NCBI RefSeq assembly: GCF_022760965.1
Contig: NZ_JAKVIJ010000015.1
Span: 1 to 64,000, forward strand
DNA from: Simplicispira sedimenti
GTDB taxonomy: Bacteria > Pseudomonadota > Gammaproteobacteria > Burkholderiales > Burkholderiaceae_C
Length of the DNA: 64,000 nt
Direction of reading: 5' to 3'
A model generated the notes under the pieces. That model searched no databases, had not been told where the DNA came from, and was given only the letters and a program-made list of their open reading frames with translations. The translations under genes were made by a program, and so were the position numbers. Below are positions 43,713 to 53,566 of the stretch, in pieces; the stretch's first letter is position 1, and each line of letters opens with the position of its first letter.

Positions 43713-45245
43713 TCAGCGCCGTTTTTTCCTGGACGGTTTGCTTTCGCGCGTGACGCGCGCGGAGCTCTTGCCAGCCGAGCGCTTGCCGGCACTGGCTTGG
43801 GTGTCGCGGCTGGCTTGCATGCGGACAGGCAGCATCAATACGACTTCCTGTCCGGCCTTGAAGGCGGCGCTGGTCTTGACGTCGTTCCAATCCGCCAGGC
43901 TGGCCGCGCTCACGCGGTGGCGCTTGGCCAGGCTGCTCACGGTGTCGCCCTTGCGGGCACGCACCACGCTGCGCCGGGTGACTACGTCAGGTGCGAGTGA
44001 CAGTTTTCCGTTGTCGGCCACATGCTCGGCTACGTCGGTGCGCGTCGTGGCCGAGCGTGGCACGATCAGTGCCGACCCCGCCTTGACGCGCATGCGCGGG
44101 GGGATACGGTTGATGTTGCGCAGCTCGGTTTCGTCCATGCCCACGCGGCGGGCCACTTCGGCGGTGCTCATGGTGGAGGGCAGCATCCAGACCGTCCAGC
44201 TTGCGTATTGGCCGTCCTTGTAGGCGGCCAGGTTGCGCTCGAACACCTTGGCGTTGTCCCAGGGCAGCAGGATCTGGGGCGTGCCTGCGGCCAGGATCAC
44301 GGGCTTGTCCAGGGAAGGGTTGAGTGCCTTGAAGTCGGACAGCTCCACGTCGGCCAGCCGGGCCGCCAGTGCCACGTCGATGTCGCGCGTGATGTCCACC
44401 GTCTGGAAGTAGGGGTGGTTTTCGATCAGCGGCAGCTCCGTGCGGAAGGCTTCGGGGTTGGCCACGATGTTCTTCACCGCCTGCAGCTTGGGCACATACA
44501 GGCGTGTTTCGGTGGGCATGGTCAGGTCGGTGTAGCTGGTGCCCAGCCCTGCCTTTTGGTTGCGCGCAATGGCGCGGCCGACGCTGCCTTCTCCCCAGTT
44601 GTAGGCGGCCAGGGCCAGGTGCCAGTCGCCAAACATGCCGTAGAGCTTTTGCAGGTAGTCCAGCGCTGCACGGGTGGATGCGAGCACGTCGCGCCGGTCG
44701 TCACGGAACGCGTTCTGCTTGAGGTCGAAGTAGTTGCCGGTGGCGGGCATGAACTGCCACATGCCGGCCGCCCGGGCCGAGGACACGGCCTGCGGGTTGA
44801 AGGCGCTTTCGATGTAGGGCAGCAGCGCCAGTTCGGTGGGCATGTTGCGGCGTTCCAGTTCCTCGACGATGTGGAACAGGTACTTGCGCGAGCGCTCGGT
44901 CATGCGCTGCATGTAGTCGGGTCGATTGGCATACCACTGCTCGCGGTCCTGTACCAGCGGATGCTGCAGGTCGGGCATGGCAAAGCCGCGCCGGATGCGG
45001 TCCCACAGGTCCGAGGGGGTGAACAGCGGCATCACCTCCAGGCGCGATGCCCGCGCCGGCGCGATGGGCAGCAACGGGCCCGCGGGGTACTGCGGTGTGT
45101 GTGTTGCTTCGGATGCAGGGGAGGTGGTCGTGGCGGTGGTGCTGTCGTTGCCGGGGGTGCCGGCTGCACCGGGGGTGCCCACCTGGGTGGCGCAGCCCGA
45201 GAGCCAGAGCAGGCCCGCCAGGCAGGCAATGTGGAAGAGCTTCAT
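43713..45245 (-). CDS. mltD: membrane-bound lytic murein transglycosylase D
   Basis: Lipoprotein that cleaves glycan strands to 1,6-anhydro ends. The 510-residue product has a lipobox L-S-G-C near residue 18, the lytic transglycosylase domain (about 120-270) with catalytic Glu in L-L-P-Y-I-E-S-A-F-N-P and A-G-M-W-Q-F-M-P, A-Y-N-W-G-E-G-S-V, and two LysM repeats (about 355-410 and 430-480) for peptidoglycan binding. A Ser/Lys/Arg-rich tail ends the protein. The ATG at 45245 overlaps the gloB stop by four bases (ATGA). Confidence 0.94.
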   Translation of the reverse strand: MKLFHIACLAGLLWLSGCATQVGTPGAAGTPGNDSTTATTTSPASEATHTPQYPAGPLLPIAPARASRLEVMPLFTPSDLWDRIRRGFAMPDLQHPLVQDREQWYANRPDYMQRMTERSRKYLFHIVEELERRNMPTELALLPYIESAFNPQAVSSARAAGMWQFMPATGNYFDLKQNAFRDDRRDVLASTRAALDYLQKLYGMFGDWHLALAAYNWGEGSVGRAIARNQKAGLGTSYTDLTMPTETRLYVPKLQAVKNIVANPEAFRTELPLIENHPYFQTVDITRDIDVALAARLADVELSDFKALNPSLDKPVILAAGTPQILLPWDNAKVFERNLAAYKDGQYASWTVWMLPSTMSTAEVARRVGMDETELRNINRIPPRMRVKAGSALIVPRSATTRTDVAEHVADNGKLSLAPDVVTRRSVVRARKGDTVSSLAKRHRVSAASLADWNDVKTSAAFKAGQEVVLMLPVRMQASRDTQASAGKRSAGKSSARVTRESKPSRKKRR

Positions 45246-46018
45246 CGAAATACGTTTTTCCATTCGCGCAGCGCGGCCAGTACGGCCACTGCATCGCGGG
45301 TGTCGGTAGAGGGGGCAAAACCTGCCGCAGCCGCTGCCACGGTGGGCACGCGGGTGCGCAGGAAAGGGTTGATCGCCCTTTCGAGAGCCATGCGCGAGGG
45401 CAGCGTGGGCAGGCCCTGTGCACGCAGGGTCTCGCACTGGGCGCTGTAGTGGAGCAGTTCGCCATTGCCGGGTTCCACGGCGCGGGCGAATTTCAGGTTA
45501 GCAAGTGTGTATTCGTGGGCGCAGCATACCCGCGTGTCGTCAGGCAGGGCGGCAAGCTGGTCCAGCGAGGCCTGCATTTGCGTGGCGGTGCCTTCGAACA
45601 GGCGACCGCAACCGCCCGAGAAGAGGGTGTCGCCGCAAAACAGCAGCGGCCCGCCCTCGGCCTGGGCGCAGAAGTAGGCAATGTGCCCAGCGGTGTGGCC
45701 AGGCACGTCGAGCACCGTGAAGGAATATCCCAGCGCCTGCACCGTCTGGCCTTGGGCCAGGGGCACGAACGGGGCCGCAATGGCCTCGCGTGCGGGGCCG
45801 TACACGGTGGCGCCCGTGGCCTGACGCAGGGTTTCCACGCCACCGACATGATCGCCATGGTGGTGCGTGACTAGAATGGCCAGCAAGCGCAATCCGCGTT
45901 CTTGCAGCGCCTGCAGCACGGGTTCGGCCTGGCCGGGATCCACGACCACGGCCTCGTGCGCGTCGTGCAGCAGCCATAGGTAATTGTCAGCAAAGGCGGG
46001 CAACGCAAGCAGGTTCAT
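45242..46018 (-). CDS. gloB: hydroxyacylglutathione hydrolase (glyoxalase II)
   Basis: Metallo-beta-lactamase-fold enzyme hydrolysing S-D-lactoylglutathione in methylglyoxal detoxification. The 258-residue product shows the binuclear metal motif THHHGDHVGG near residue 51, V-P-G-H-T-A-G-H-I near 105, F-C-G-D-T-L-F near 128 and C-C-A-H-E-Y-T near 165. It is coupled to mltD downstream and divergent from the methyltransferase gene, with the two starts almost touching. Confidence 0.95.
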   Translation of the reverse strand: MNLLALPAFADNYLWLLHDAHEAVVVDPGQAEPVLQALQERGLRLLAILVTHHHGDHVGGVETLRQATGATVYGPAREAIAAPFVPLAQGQTVQALGYSFTVLDVPGHTAGHIAYFCAQAEGGPLLFCGDTLFSGGCGRLFEGTATQMQASLDQLAALPDDTRVCCAHEYTLANLKFARAVEPGNGELLHYSAQCETLRAQGLPTLPSRMALERAINPFLRTRVPTVAAAAAGFAPSTDTRDAVAVLAALREWKNVFR

Positions 46019-46037
46019 GAGCGATCAAATTATAGGT

Positions 46038-46808
46038 ATGCACCGTTGGTTCGAATCTCCGCCTGGGCGCTACCTGCTGGCCTGGGAGCAGGCGCGCATC
46101 GACGAGGCTGTGGCCGACATTTTTGGCTACCACAGCCTGCAGGTAGGTATGCCCCTGCTGGACGGCCTTCGCGCCAACCGAATGCCCCACCGCTGGCGTG
46201 CGCTGGATGCATGGCCCGAGCCCGGCAGCGATGAGAGCCCGGCGCCCGATTTGTTGTCACATGCGGCGGCACTGCCCTTTTCCGACAACAGCCTGGACCT
46301 GGTATTGCTGCCGCATGCGCTGGAACTGAGCCAGGACCCGCACACCGCGCTGCGCGAGGTGGCGCGCGTGCTGGTGCCCGAAGGCCGGGTGGTCATCACC
46401 GGGCTCAACCCGGTCAGCCTGTGGGGGTTGCGCCAGCAGCGCCAGCATCTGTATCGGCGCCTGACGGGGGGGCGGGGGCGCTTGTTCCTGCCCGATGTGG
46501 GCGAATTCATTGGCCCCTGGCGCCTGCGCGACTGGCTGCGGCTGCTGAACTTCGAGCTGGACGCCGTGCAGTATGGTTGCTACCGCCCCGCCGTGCGCAC
46601 CGAGCCCTGGCTGCAGCGCACGGCCTGGATGGACGATGTGGGTGATCGACTATGGCCGATACTCGGGGCCGCTTATTTCATGGTGGGCATCAAGCGCGTG
46701 CATGGCATGCGCCTGCTGGAACCCTCCTGGCGCACTGCGCGCCCGCGTGCCGCAGCTGCCGTGCCATTGGTGCGCCGCAGCGGCAAACACCACAAGACAG
46801 GACATTGA
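46038..46808 (+). CDS. SAM-dependent methyltransferase-like protein (YafS-like)
   Basis: A 256-residue protein with the late half of a class I methyltransferase fold: D-L-V-L-L-P-H-A-L-E near residue 85, L-R-E-V-A-R-V-L-V-P-E-G-R-V-V-I-T-G-L-N-P near 110. The usual glycine-rich SAM motif before it is degenerate. E. coli has YafS, also a methyltransferase-like protein, in the same place between gloB and rnhA. An alternative ATG at 46017 overlaps the gloB start; I prefer 46038. Its stop directly abuts the rnhA start, so the pair is an operon. Substrate unknown. Confidence 0.8.
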   Translation: MHRWFESPPGRYLLAWEQARIDEAVADIFGYHSLQVGMPLLDGLRANRMPHRWRALDAWPEPGSDESPAPDLLSHAAALPFSDNSLDLVLLPHALELSQDPHTALREVARVLVPEGRVVITGLNPVSLWGLRQQRQHLYRRLTGGRGRLFLPDVGEFIGPWRLRDWLRLLNFELDAVQYGCYRPAVRTEPWLQRTAWMDDVGDRLWPILGAAYFMVGIKRVHGMRLLEPSWRTARPRAAAAVPLVRRSGKHHKTGH

Positions 46809-47255
46809 GTGAACCAGGTACAGATTTACACCGACGGCGCCTGCAAAGGCAACCCCGGCCCCGGCGGCTGGGGCGTGCTGCTGCGCTCGGGGGCGGTGGA
46901 AAAAGAGCTTTTTGGCGGCGAGTTGGGCACCACCAACAACCGCATGGAACTGATGGCGGTGATCGAGGCGCTCTCGGCACTCAAGCGCCCCTGCGATGTG
47001 CAGCTCTACCTCGACAGCGAGTACGTGCGCAAGGGCATCACCGAATGGATCCACGGCTGGAAAGCCAAGGGCTGGCGCACCGCATCGCGCCAGCCGGTGA
47101 AGAACGTCGAGCTGTGGCAGCGGCTTGATGCCTTGGTGCAGGGCAGCGGCCACCGCATTGACTGGCGCTGGGTCAAGGGCCATTCGGGCGATCCTGGCAA
47201 CGAGCGCGCCGATGCGCTGGCCAACCGGGGCGTGGAGCAGGCGTTGGGGCGCTGA
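46809..47255 (+). CDS. rnhA: ribonuclease HI
   Basis: Degrades RNA in RNA-DNA hybrids. The 148-residue product starts at a GTG immediately after the upstream stop. The catalytic acids are in Y-T-D-G-A-C (D8), N-R-M-E-L (E46), L-D-S-E-Y-V (D69) and G-N-E-R-A-D (D132 region), and the substrate-handling segment W-I-H-G-W-K-A-K-G-W is present. Full length. Confidence 0.96.
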   Translation: MNQVQIYTDGACKGNPGPGGWGVLLRSGAVEKELFGGELGTTNNRMELMAVIEALSALKRPCDVQLYLDSEYVRKGITEWIHGWKAKGWRTASRQPVKNVELWQRLDALVQGSGHRIDWRWVKGHSGDPGNERADALANRGVEQALGR

Positions 47256-47427
47256 GCCGGTGTGGGCCATGCGCCTGACGCTTGCGCTGCGGGTTCTTGT
47301 GTAAAGCCTGGGTAAATTCCGCAGCCTTGCCTGGGGGTGACGTGGCCGGGCAGCAGTTGCTGCGGCGCAGCACTGGTACATTGCTCGGGCGCTTCTCACT
47401 GCGAGCCAGCTTCTCCAGAACAACTCC

Positions 47428-48591
47428 ATGGCCTTCTCCAGAACCACAACCCTTGTACTCGCTGCCTGCGGCTTGACCGTTGCCTTGGGGGCCGCATGGT
47501 GGTTGCAAAAACCTGCAACACCCGCCAAGTTGGGCGCACCCACCCGCAGTGCCGGCGCTTCGGGGCCGGCGCAACCCGTGGCGGTGGAAGTGTCCATGGT
47601 GCGCAGCATGGCCCTGGGCGACGAGGCCCAGGCCGTGGGCAGCCTGCGCTCGCGTCGCAGCGTGGTGCTGCGGCCCGAGGTCAGCGCGCGGGTGACGCAC
47701 ATCCACTTCAGCGACGGTGCGCGTGTGCGCAAGGGTCAGGTGCTGGTGCAGTTTGACGATCAGTTGCCCCTGGCCCAGGTGCAGCAGGCGCAGGCCGAGC
47801 TGTCCATTGCCCAGGCCAACCACCAGCGCAACCGCGAGCTGGTGGCGCAAGGTTTTGTGAGCCAACGCTCGCTCGATGAGAGCGCAGCCAGCCTGCAGGT
47901 GGCTCAGGCCAAGCTGGCGCTGGCACAGGCCCAGGTGGCGCGCCTGCGCATCGTGGCGCCGTTCGATGGCATGGCGGGCATCCGCAATGTGCATGTGGGC
48001 GACTACCTCAAGGACGGGGCCGACATCGTCAACATCGAGGACATCGACAGCATGGTGGTGGACTTTCGTCTGCCTGAGCGCTACCAGACGCAATTGCGCA
48101 CCGGCCAGGCTGTGCGGGTGGAGTTGGACGCGCTGCCCGGCCGCGGCTTCGAGGCGCAGGTCTTGGCCATCGACCCGCAGATCGATGCCAATGGCCGCTC
48201 GGTGGCGGTGCGCGCCGGGCTGGACAACCGCCAGGGTGTTCTGCGCCCCGGCATGTTTGCACGGGTGACCGCCGTGTTTGGTGCCCCGGTGCAGGCACTG
48301 GTCGTTCCCGAGGAGGCCATCGTGCCCCAGGGCACCAGCCCCTATGTGTACCGGCTGGAGGCCGATGCTTCGGCCCAGGGCTGGGTGGCACGCCGCACCA
48401 GCGTGCAACTGGGTCAGCGCCGCGAGGGCATGGTCGAGGTGCGCCAGGGCTTGGCGCTGCAGGACCAGGTGGTCACTGCAGGCCAGCAACGGCTGCAGCG
48501 CGACGGCACGCCGGTGCGCGTGGCCGCGACGCAGCCCGAGGCACGTCCCGCAGCCCCGGCGGCCAGCGCTGCCCAGGCACCAGGCCGTTGA
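47428..48591 (+). CDS. RND efflux periplasmic adaptor (membrane fusion protein)
   Basis: A 387-residue adaptor linking an RND pump to an outer-membrane channel. After an N-terminal hydrophobic segment (about 8-25, with an ambiguous L-A-A-C lipobox at 11-14) come the barrel-sandwich domain halves (V-V-L-R-P-E-V-S-A-R-V and V-A-P-F-D-G-M-A-G), a coiled-coil hairpin (about 115-175) and the beta-barrel domain. The C-terminus is Ala/Pro-rich. It is followed by the pump gene after 21 bases. No outer-membrane factor gene lies in this cluster. Confidence 0.92.
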   Translation: MAFSRTTTLVLAACGLTVALGAAWWLQKPATPAKLGAPTRSAGASGPAQPVAVEVSMVRSMALGDEAQAVGSLRSRRSVVLRPEVSARVTHIHFSDGARVRKGQVLVQFDDQLPLAQVQQAQAELSIAQANHQRNRELVAQGFVSQRSLDESAASLQVAQAKLALAQAQVARLRIVAPFDGMAGIRNVHVGDYLKDGADIVNIEDIDSMVVDFRLPERYQTQLRTGQAVRVELDALPGRGFEAQVLAIDPQIDANGRSVAVRAGLDNRQGVLRPGMFARVTAVFGAPVQALVVPEEAIVPQGTSPYVYRLEADASAQGWVARRTSVQLGQRREGMVEVRQGLALQDQVVTAGQQRLQRDGTPVRVAATQPEARPAAPAASAAQAPGR

Positions 48592-48612
48592 CGGCGTCGG
48601 AGCACCTGCCCC

Positions 48613-51600
48613 ATGCAGTTGGCTGAAATCTCCATTCGTCGCCCGGTGCTGGCCACCGTGCTGTCGCTGTTGGTGCTCTTGATCGGCGCCGTGAGCTTCA
48701 ATCGTCTGTCGGTGCGCGAGTACCCGCGCATCGACGAACCCGTGGTCACCGTGAGCGTTCGCTACGGGGGGGCCTCGGCCGAGGTGATGGAGGCGCAGGT
48801 CACCAAGCCGCTGGAAGACTCGATCGCGGGTATCGATGCCGTCGATGTCATCACCTCGCTCAGCCGCGCCGAGCAAAGCCAGATCAGCGTGCGCTTCCGG
48901 CTCGAAAAGGATGCCGACAATGCCGCCGCCGAGGTGCGCGACCGCACCTCCCGCGTGCGCAACCGTCTGCCCGATGGGGTGGATGAGCCCGTGATTGCCA
49001 AGGTCGAGGCCGACGCCGTGCCCGTGATGTGGCTGGCCTTCAGCAGCGACACACTCTCACCGCTGCAGATCAACGACCTGCTGGTGCGCATCGTCAAGCC
49101 CCGGCTGCAGACCGTGAGCGGCGTGGCCGATGTGCCGATCTACGGCGAGCGCCGTTACGCCATGCGCGTATGGCTGGACCCGCAGCGCATGGCGGGCTAC
49201 CGGCTCACGCCGCAGGACGTGGAAGATGCCATCCGCCGCAGCAACCTGGAGTTGCCTGCCGGGCGCATCGAGTCGATGGAGCGCGAGTTCAGCGTGACCG
49301 CGCAGACCAGCCTGGCGCAGCCGCAGGAGTTTGCCAACATCGTGGTGCGCAGCGTCAACGGCTTTGCCGTGCGCCTGGGCGATGTGGCGCGCGTGCAAGA
49401 GGGCCCGGCCAGCGACCGCAGCCGCGTGCGCCTGAACGGGCGCGAGGCCATCTCGGTGGGCGTGATCCGCCAGACCACGGCCAACCCGCTGGACATCTCC
49501 AAGGGCGTGCGCGACATGCTGCCCCAGCTCCAGGCGGACCTGCCGCCCGAGGTGACGGTGGAGATCGCCAACGACAACTCGCGCTACATCGACCGCTCTG
49601 TCCAGAGCGTGTTCACCACCCTGGTGGAGGCGGTGGTGCTGGTGGCGCTGGTGATCTTTGTCTTCCTGCGCACGGTGCGCGCATCCATTATTCCCATCGT
49701 GACCATTCCGGTCAGCCTGATCGGCAGCTTTGCGCTCATGCACCTGGCCGGGTTCTCCATCAACACGCTCACGCTGCTGGCGCTGGTGCTGGCCATTGGG
49801 CTGGTGGTGGACGATGCCATCGTCATGCTTGAGAACATCTTCCGCCACATCGAGGAGGGCATGGAGCCCTTCAGCGCAGCCATTCGGGGCGCGCGTGAAA
49901 TCGGCTTCGCCATTGTCGCCATGACGCTCACGCTGGTGGCGGTGTATGCGCCGCTGGCCTTCACGCCGGGGCGCACGGGGCGCCTGTTCATCGAGTTTGC
50001 GCTGGCACTGGCCGGGGCGGTGCTGGTGTCGGGCTTTGTGGCGCTCACGCTCTCGCCCATGATGTGCTCGCTGCTGCTGCGCCACAACCCGAAGCCTGGT
50101 TGGTTCGACCGCAGCATGGAGCGCTGGCTCACGGCCCTGTCCGATGGCTACGGCCGCCTGCTGCGTTGGGTGCTCACGGCCCGTGCCGGTGCGCTGCTGC
50201 AGGCACGCTGGCTGGTGCTGGCGGTCATGCTGGCCTGTGCGGTGGCGATTGCGCTGATCTGGCCGACCATGCGCCAGGAGCTCTCGCCGCTGGAAGATCG
50301 GGGCACCGTCCTGGCGAGCTTCAGCGCGCCCGACGGCGCCACGCTGGAATACACCGACCGCTATGCACGTGAACTGGAGAAAATCGGCCGCGACTACCCC
50401 GAGTTCGACCGCATCTACGCCAACGTGGGCAATCCCACCGTGTCGCAAGGCAGTGTGGTCTATCGCGCAGTGGACTGGGAGGAGCGCCAGCGCAGCACCC
50501 TGCAACTGGCGCGCGAGATGCAGGGCCGCATCAGCAGCCTGCCGGGGGTGAGCGCGTTTCCCGTCACGCCGCCGTCACTGGGGCAGGGTTTTCGCTCCCG
50601 GCCGCTCAACTTTGTGGTGCAGACCTCGGAGAGTTACGAGGATCTGCATGCTGCGGTCTCGCGCATCCTGGCCGAGGTGGCCAAGAACCCCGGCATCCTC
50701 TCGCCCGACGTGGACCTGCGCCTGAACAAGCCTGAACTGCGCATCAGCGTCAACCGGGAGCGTGCGGCCGATCTGGGCGTGAATGTGGACGTGGTGGCGC
50801 GTGCCATCGAGACCATGCTGGGGGGGCGCACCGTCACACGCTACAAGCGCGATGCCGAACAGTTCGACGTGATCGTGCAGACCGAGGGCGGCAGCCGCAG
50901 CACGCCGAAGGATATCGATGCCATCCATGTGCGTGGGCGCGGCGATGCCATGGTGCCGCTGTCCAGCCTGGTCAGCGTGCAGGAGAGCGTGAGCCCGCGC
51001 GAACTCAACCACTTTGGTCAGCGCCGTTCGGCCACCATTACCGCCAACCTGGCGCCCGACTATTCGCTGGGCGAGGCGCTGGCCTTCATGGACCGCACGG
51101 CCGCCCAGGTGCTCAAGCCGGGCTACACCACAGAGCTCAATGGCATCTCGCGTGAATTCCGCAGTTCGCAAGGGGCGCTGGGCGTGGTGTTTGTGCTGGC
51201 GCTGGTGTTCATCTACCTGGTGCTGGCGGCGCAGTTCGAGAGCTTCATCGACCCGCTGGTCATCTTGCTCTCGGTGCCCTTGTCCATGTTGGGGGCGCTG
51301 CTGGCGCTCAAATGGGGCGGGGGGTCGCTCAACGTGTATTCGCAGATTGGCCTGATCACGCTGGTGGGCTTGATCACCAAGCACGGCATCCTGATCGTCG
51401 AGTTTGCCAACCAGTTGCGTGCCCAGGGGCTGGAAATGGTCGATGCGCTGGTGCAGGCCTCCAGCCAGCGCCTGCGCCCCATCCTCATGACCACTGGCGC
51501 CATGGTGTTGGGCGCCATCCCCTTGGCTTTGGCCCATGGTGCAGGCGCGGAGAGCCGCATGCAGATCGGCTGGGTCATCGTGGGCGGCATGGGCCTGGGC

Positions 51601-51708
51601 ACGTTACTCACCGTATTTGTGGTGCCCACCATGTATGCCTTGCTGGCACGGGGCGCCGTGCCAGGGCCGCGCAATGCGCAGGTGCAGCCTGCGGGGACGT
51701 CGCATTGA
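48613..51708 (+). CDS. RND efflux transporter, HAE1 family
   Basis: Inner-membrane proton-driven pump of 1031 residues. It has the typical start (I-S-I-R-R-P-V-L-A-T-V), two large periplasmic loops, and twelve membrane segments. In segment 4, A-I-G-L-V-V-D-D-A-I-V carries the paired Asp of the proton relay near residue 400, and the family block G-F-A-I-V-A-M-T-L-T-L-V-A-V-Y follows. The P-R-E-L-N-H-F element near residue 790 is usual. Substrates are not predictable; antibiotics, dyes or solvents are typical. Confidence 0.95.
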   Translation: MQLAEISIRRPVLATVLSLLVLLIGAVSFNRLSVREYPRIDEPVVTVSVRYGGASAEVMEAQVTKPLEDSIAGIDAVDVITSLSRAEQSQISVRFRLEKDADNAAAEVRDRTSRVRNRLPDGVDEPVIAKVEADAVPVMWLAFSSDTLSPLQINDLLVRIVKPRLQTVSGVADVPIYGERRYAMRVWLDPQRMAGYRLTPQDVEDAIRRSNLELPAGRIESMEREFSVTAQTSLAQPQEFANIVVRSVNGFAVRLGDVARVQEGPASDRSRVRLNGREAISVGVIRQTTANPLDISKGVRDMLPQLQADLPPEVTVEIANDNSRYIDRSVQSVFTTLVEAVVLVALVIFVFLRTVRASIIPIVTIPVSLIGSFALMHLAGFSINTLTLLALVLAIGLVVDDAIVMLENIFRHIEEGMEPFSAAIRGAREIGFAIVAMTLTLVAVYAPLAFTPGRTGRLFIEFALALAGAVLVSGFVALTLSPMMCSLLLRHNPKPGWFDRSMERWLTALSDGYGRLLRWVLTARAGALLQARWLVLAVMLACAVAIALIWPTMRQELSPLEDRGTVLASFSAPDGATLEYTDRYARELEKIGRDYPEFDRIYANVGNPTVSQGSVVYRAVDWEERQRSTLQLAREMQGRISSLPGVSAFPVTPPSLGQGFRSRPLNFVVQTSESYEDLHAAVSRILAEVAKNPGILSPDVDLRLNKPELRISVNRERAADLGVNVDVVARAIETMLGGRTVTRYKRDAEQFDVIVQTEGGSRSTPKDIDAIHVRGRGDAMVPLSSLVSVQESVSPRELNHFGQRRSATITANLAPDYSLGEALAFMDRTAAQVLKPGYTTELNGISREFRSSQGALGVVFVLALVFIYLVLAAQFESFIDPLVILLSVPLSMLGALLALKWGGGSLNVYSQIGLITLVGLITKHGILIVEFANQLRAQGLEMVDALVQASSQRLRPILMTTGAMVLGAIPLALAHGAGAESRMQIGWVIVGGMGLGTLLTVFVVPTMYALLARGAVPGPRNAQVQPAGTSH

Positions 51709-51776
51709 TGCTATTTATTTGATAGCTGCTTGCGCCCGTATTTATTGCCCTGTGGGCTGATTTGATCTAATTTTTC
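51709..51776. repeat. R1 dispersed repeat between the RND pump and phaC
   Basis: Reads GCTATTTATTTGATAGCTGC, TTGCGCCC, spacer, then a GGGC arm, GCTGATTTGATCTAATTTTT. It starts one base after the pump stop. Its far end overlaps the last codons and the TAG stop of the convergent PHA synthase gene (ending at 51767), so the final K-N residues and stop of that protein come from the repeat. Confidence 0.7.
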
Positions 51777-53566
51777 TCGCGGTAGCGTTGCAGCACATAG
51801 GTGCCGGGCGCGTCGCACAGCACGCTGGCCTTGGGGATTTGGGCAGCGGGTTGCGGTGCCGAGGAGCGGGCGGCCAGCCAGGCCTGCCAGGCGCTCCACC
51901 AGGAACCCTCGTGCCGTGGCGCGCTGGCGGCCCAGTCTGCCGCTTCGATCCAGGGGCCGTGCGCCGGGCGGGTGGCCATCTGGTAGTGGCGGCCGGCGTG
52001 GCCGGGTTCGGAGATGATGCCTGCGTTGTGTCCGCCGTTGGTCAGTGCAAAGGTGATCTCGGCGTCGCACAGGTGGTGCAGCTTGTACACCGATGTCCAG
52101 GGCGAGACATGGTCACGCTGCGTGCCCACCACAAACACGGGCAGGTGCAGGTCGTCCAGCGACACAGGGCGGCCTTCCACGCGGTAGCTGCCGCGCGCCA
52201 GGGCGTTGTTCAGGTACAGGTCGGTCAGGTATTCGTGGTGCATGCGCGCGGGCATGCGTGTGCTGTCGGCGTTCCAGGCCATCAGGTCGTTGGGCTGGTC
52301 GCGCTCGCCCAGCAGGTATTCGCGCATGCGCCGCGCCCACACCAGGTCGCGCGAGTGCAGAAACTCGAAGGAACCCGCCATTTGTTTGCCCGACAGGTAG
52401 CCCTGGCCGCGGGTGGTGTGGTCCAGCCAGTCGATCTGGCCCTCGTCGATGAACAGGCCCAGCTCGCCGGGCTCGGAGAAATCGGTCTGCGCGGCCAGCA
52501 GCGAGAGGCTCCGCAACGGCGGCAACTGGTCTTGTCCGGCCACGCCCTGGGGCCTGGCCAGTGCAGCGGCGGCGATGGCCAGCAGCGTGCCGCCCAGGCA
52601 GTAGCCCATGGCGTGTACGGGCGTATCGGCGCCGTGCTGTACGCCCACGGCCTGCAGGGCATCGAGCACGCCCAGGCGCAGGTAGTCGTCCATGGTGAGT
52701 TCGGCATCGCGTGCGTCCGGGTTGCGCCAGGACAGCATGTACACCGTGTGGCCCTGTTGCACCAGGTAGCGCACCATGGAGTTGTGTGGCGACAGGTCGA
52801 GGATGTAGTACTTCATGATCCACGACGGCACGATGAGCACGGGCTCGGGGTGCACCTTGGCGGATTGCGGTGTGTAGCGGATCAGCTCGATCAGCGCGTT
52901 GCGGTACACCACCTTGCCGGGAGTGACGGCCACGTCGTGTCCCACGCGAAAGCGCTGCGGCGGCGCGTTGTCGTCGGGCGTGCCGGTGGCGTCGGCAAGC
53001 CAGTTCTGCAGGCCCTGGCGCAGGTGGGCACCGCCGTTGTGCCACAGGTCCTGGTGCACCAGGGGGTTGGTGGCGGGCCAGTTGGCGGGGGCCAGCATGT
53101 CCAGCCACTGGCGGGCAAAGAAGTGGGTGAGCTGGGCGTGGTGCGTGGTCATGCCGGGCACTTGCGTGGCTTCGCTCCAGAAGGTCTCGGCAGCGCGAAA
53201 GCCCGCGCGCCACTGGCGGTAGGGCCACTGTGCCCAGGCCTCGTGCCGAAAGCGCGGGTCTTCATCGGGGGGAGGGGATTCGTCGCCCGGTGCCCAGCCT
53301 TCCGCCAGGTGCTGGCGTCCCAACTGCATGGCCAGTGCCGCCAGCTCCAGTCGGCGCCCCGGCGAGAGGGCCAGGTGCCAGGCCCAGTCGGCAGCGGCCA
53401 GCCCCAGCGACACCGGCGAGAGCCCACCGGTCAGTGGTGCTGCGGCGGCCTGCGCCAGGCGGTCGAGCTTCTGGGTGGGTGTCTCTGCCGGGCGGGGAGC
53501 GCGAGCAGCGCGGTGCGGTGCCTGAGGGGGCGTGGATGCAGGGGCGGAGGAGGGCTTGCGGGGCAT
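51767..53566 (-). CDS. phaC: poly(3-hydroxyalkanoate) synthase, class I type
   Basis: Polymerises hydroxyacyl-CoA to polyester storage granules. The 599-residue product has the lipase-like box G-Y-C-L-G-G with the catalytic Cys near residue 321, the catalytic Asp in V-G-T-Q-R-D-H-V-S near 485 and His in N-G-G-H-N-A-G near 512. P-S-W-I-M-K-Y-Y-I-L-D-L and the N-terminal PhaC_N region fit. The ATG at 53566 follows an AGGAGA at a good distance. No phaA, phaB or phasin gene is in the window, so it may be a second synthase copy. Confidence 0.9.
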   Translation of the reverse strand: MPRKPSSAPASTPPQAPHRAARAPRPAETPTQKLDRLAQAAAAPLTGGLSPVSLGLAAADWAWHLALSPGRRLELAALAMQLGRQHLAEGWAPGDESPPPDEDPRFRHEAWAQWPYRQWRAGFRAAETFWSEATQVPGMTTHHAQLTHFFARQWLDMLAPANWPATNPLVHQDLWHNGGAHLRQGLQNWLADATGTPDDNAPPQRFRVGHDVAVTPGKVVYRNALIELIRYTPQSAKVHPEPVLIVPSWIMKYYILDLSPHNSMVRYLVQQGHTVYMLSWRNPDARDAELTMDDYLRLGVLDALQAVGVQHGADTPVHAMGYCLGGTLLAIAAAALARPQGVAGQDQLPPLRSLSLLAAQTDFSEPGELGLFIDEGQIDWLDHTTRGQGYLSGKQMAGSFEFLHSRDLVWARRMREYLLGERDQPNDLMAWNADSTRMPARMHHEYLTDLYLNNALARGSYRVEGRPVSLDDLHLPVFVVGTQRDHVSPWTSVYKLHHLCDAEITFALTNGGHNAGIISEPGHAGRHYQMATRPAHGPWIEAADWAASAPRHEGSWWSAWQAWLAARSSAPQPAAQIPKASVLCDAPGTYVLQRYREKN

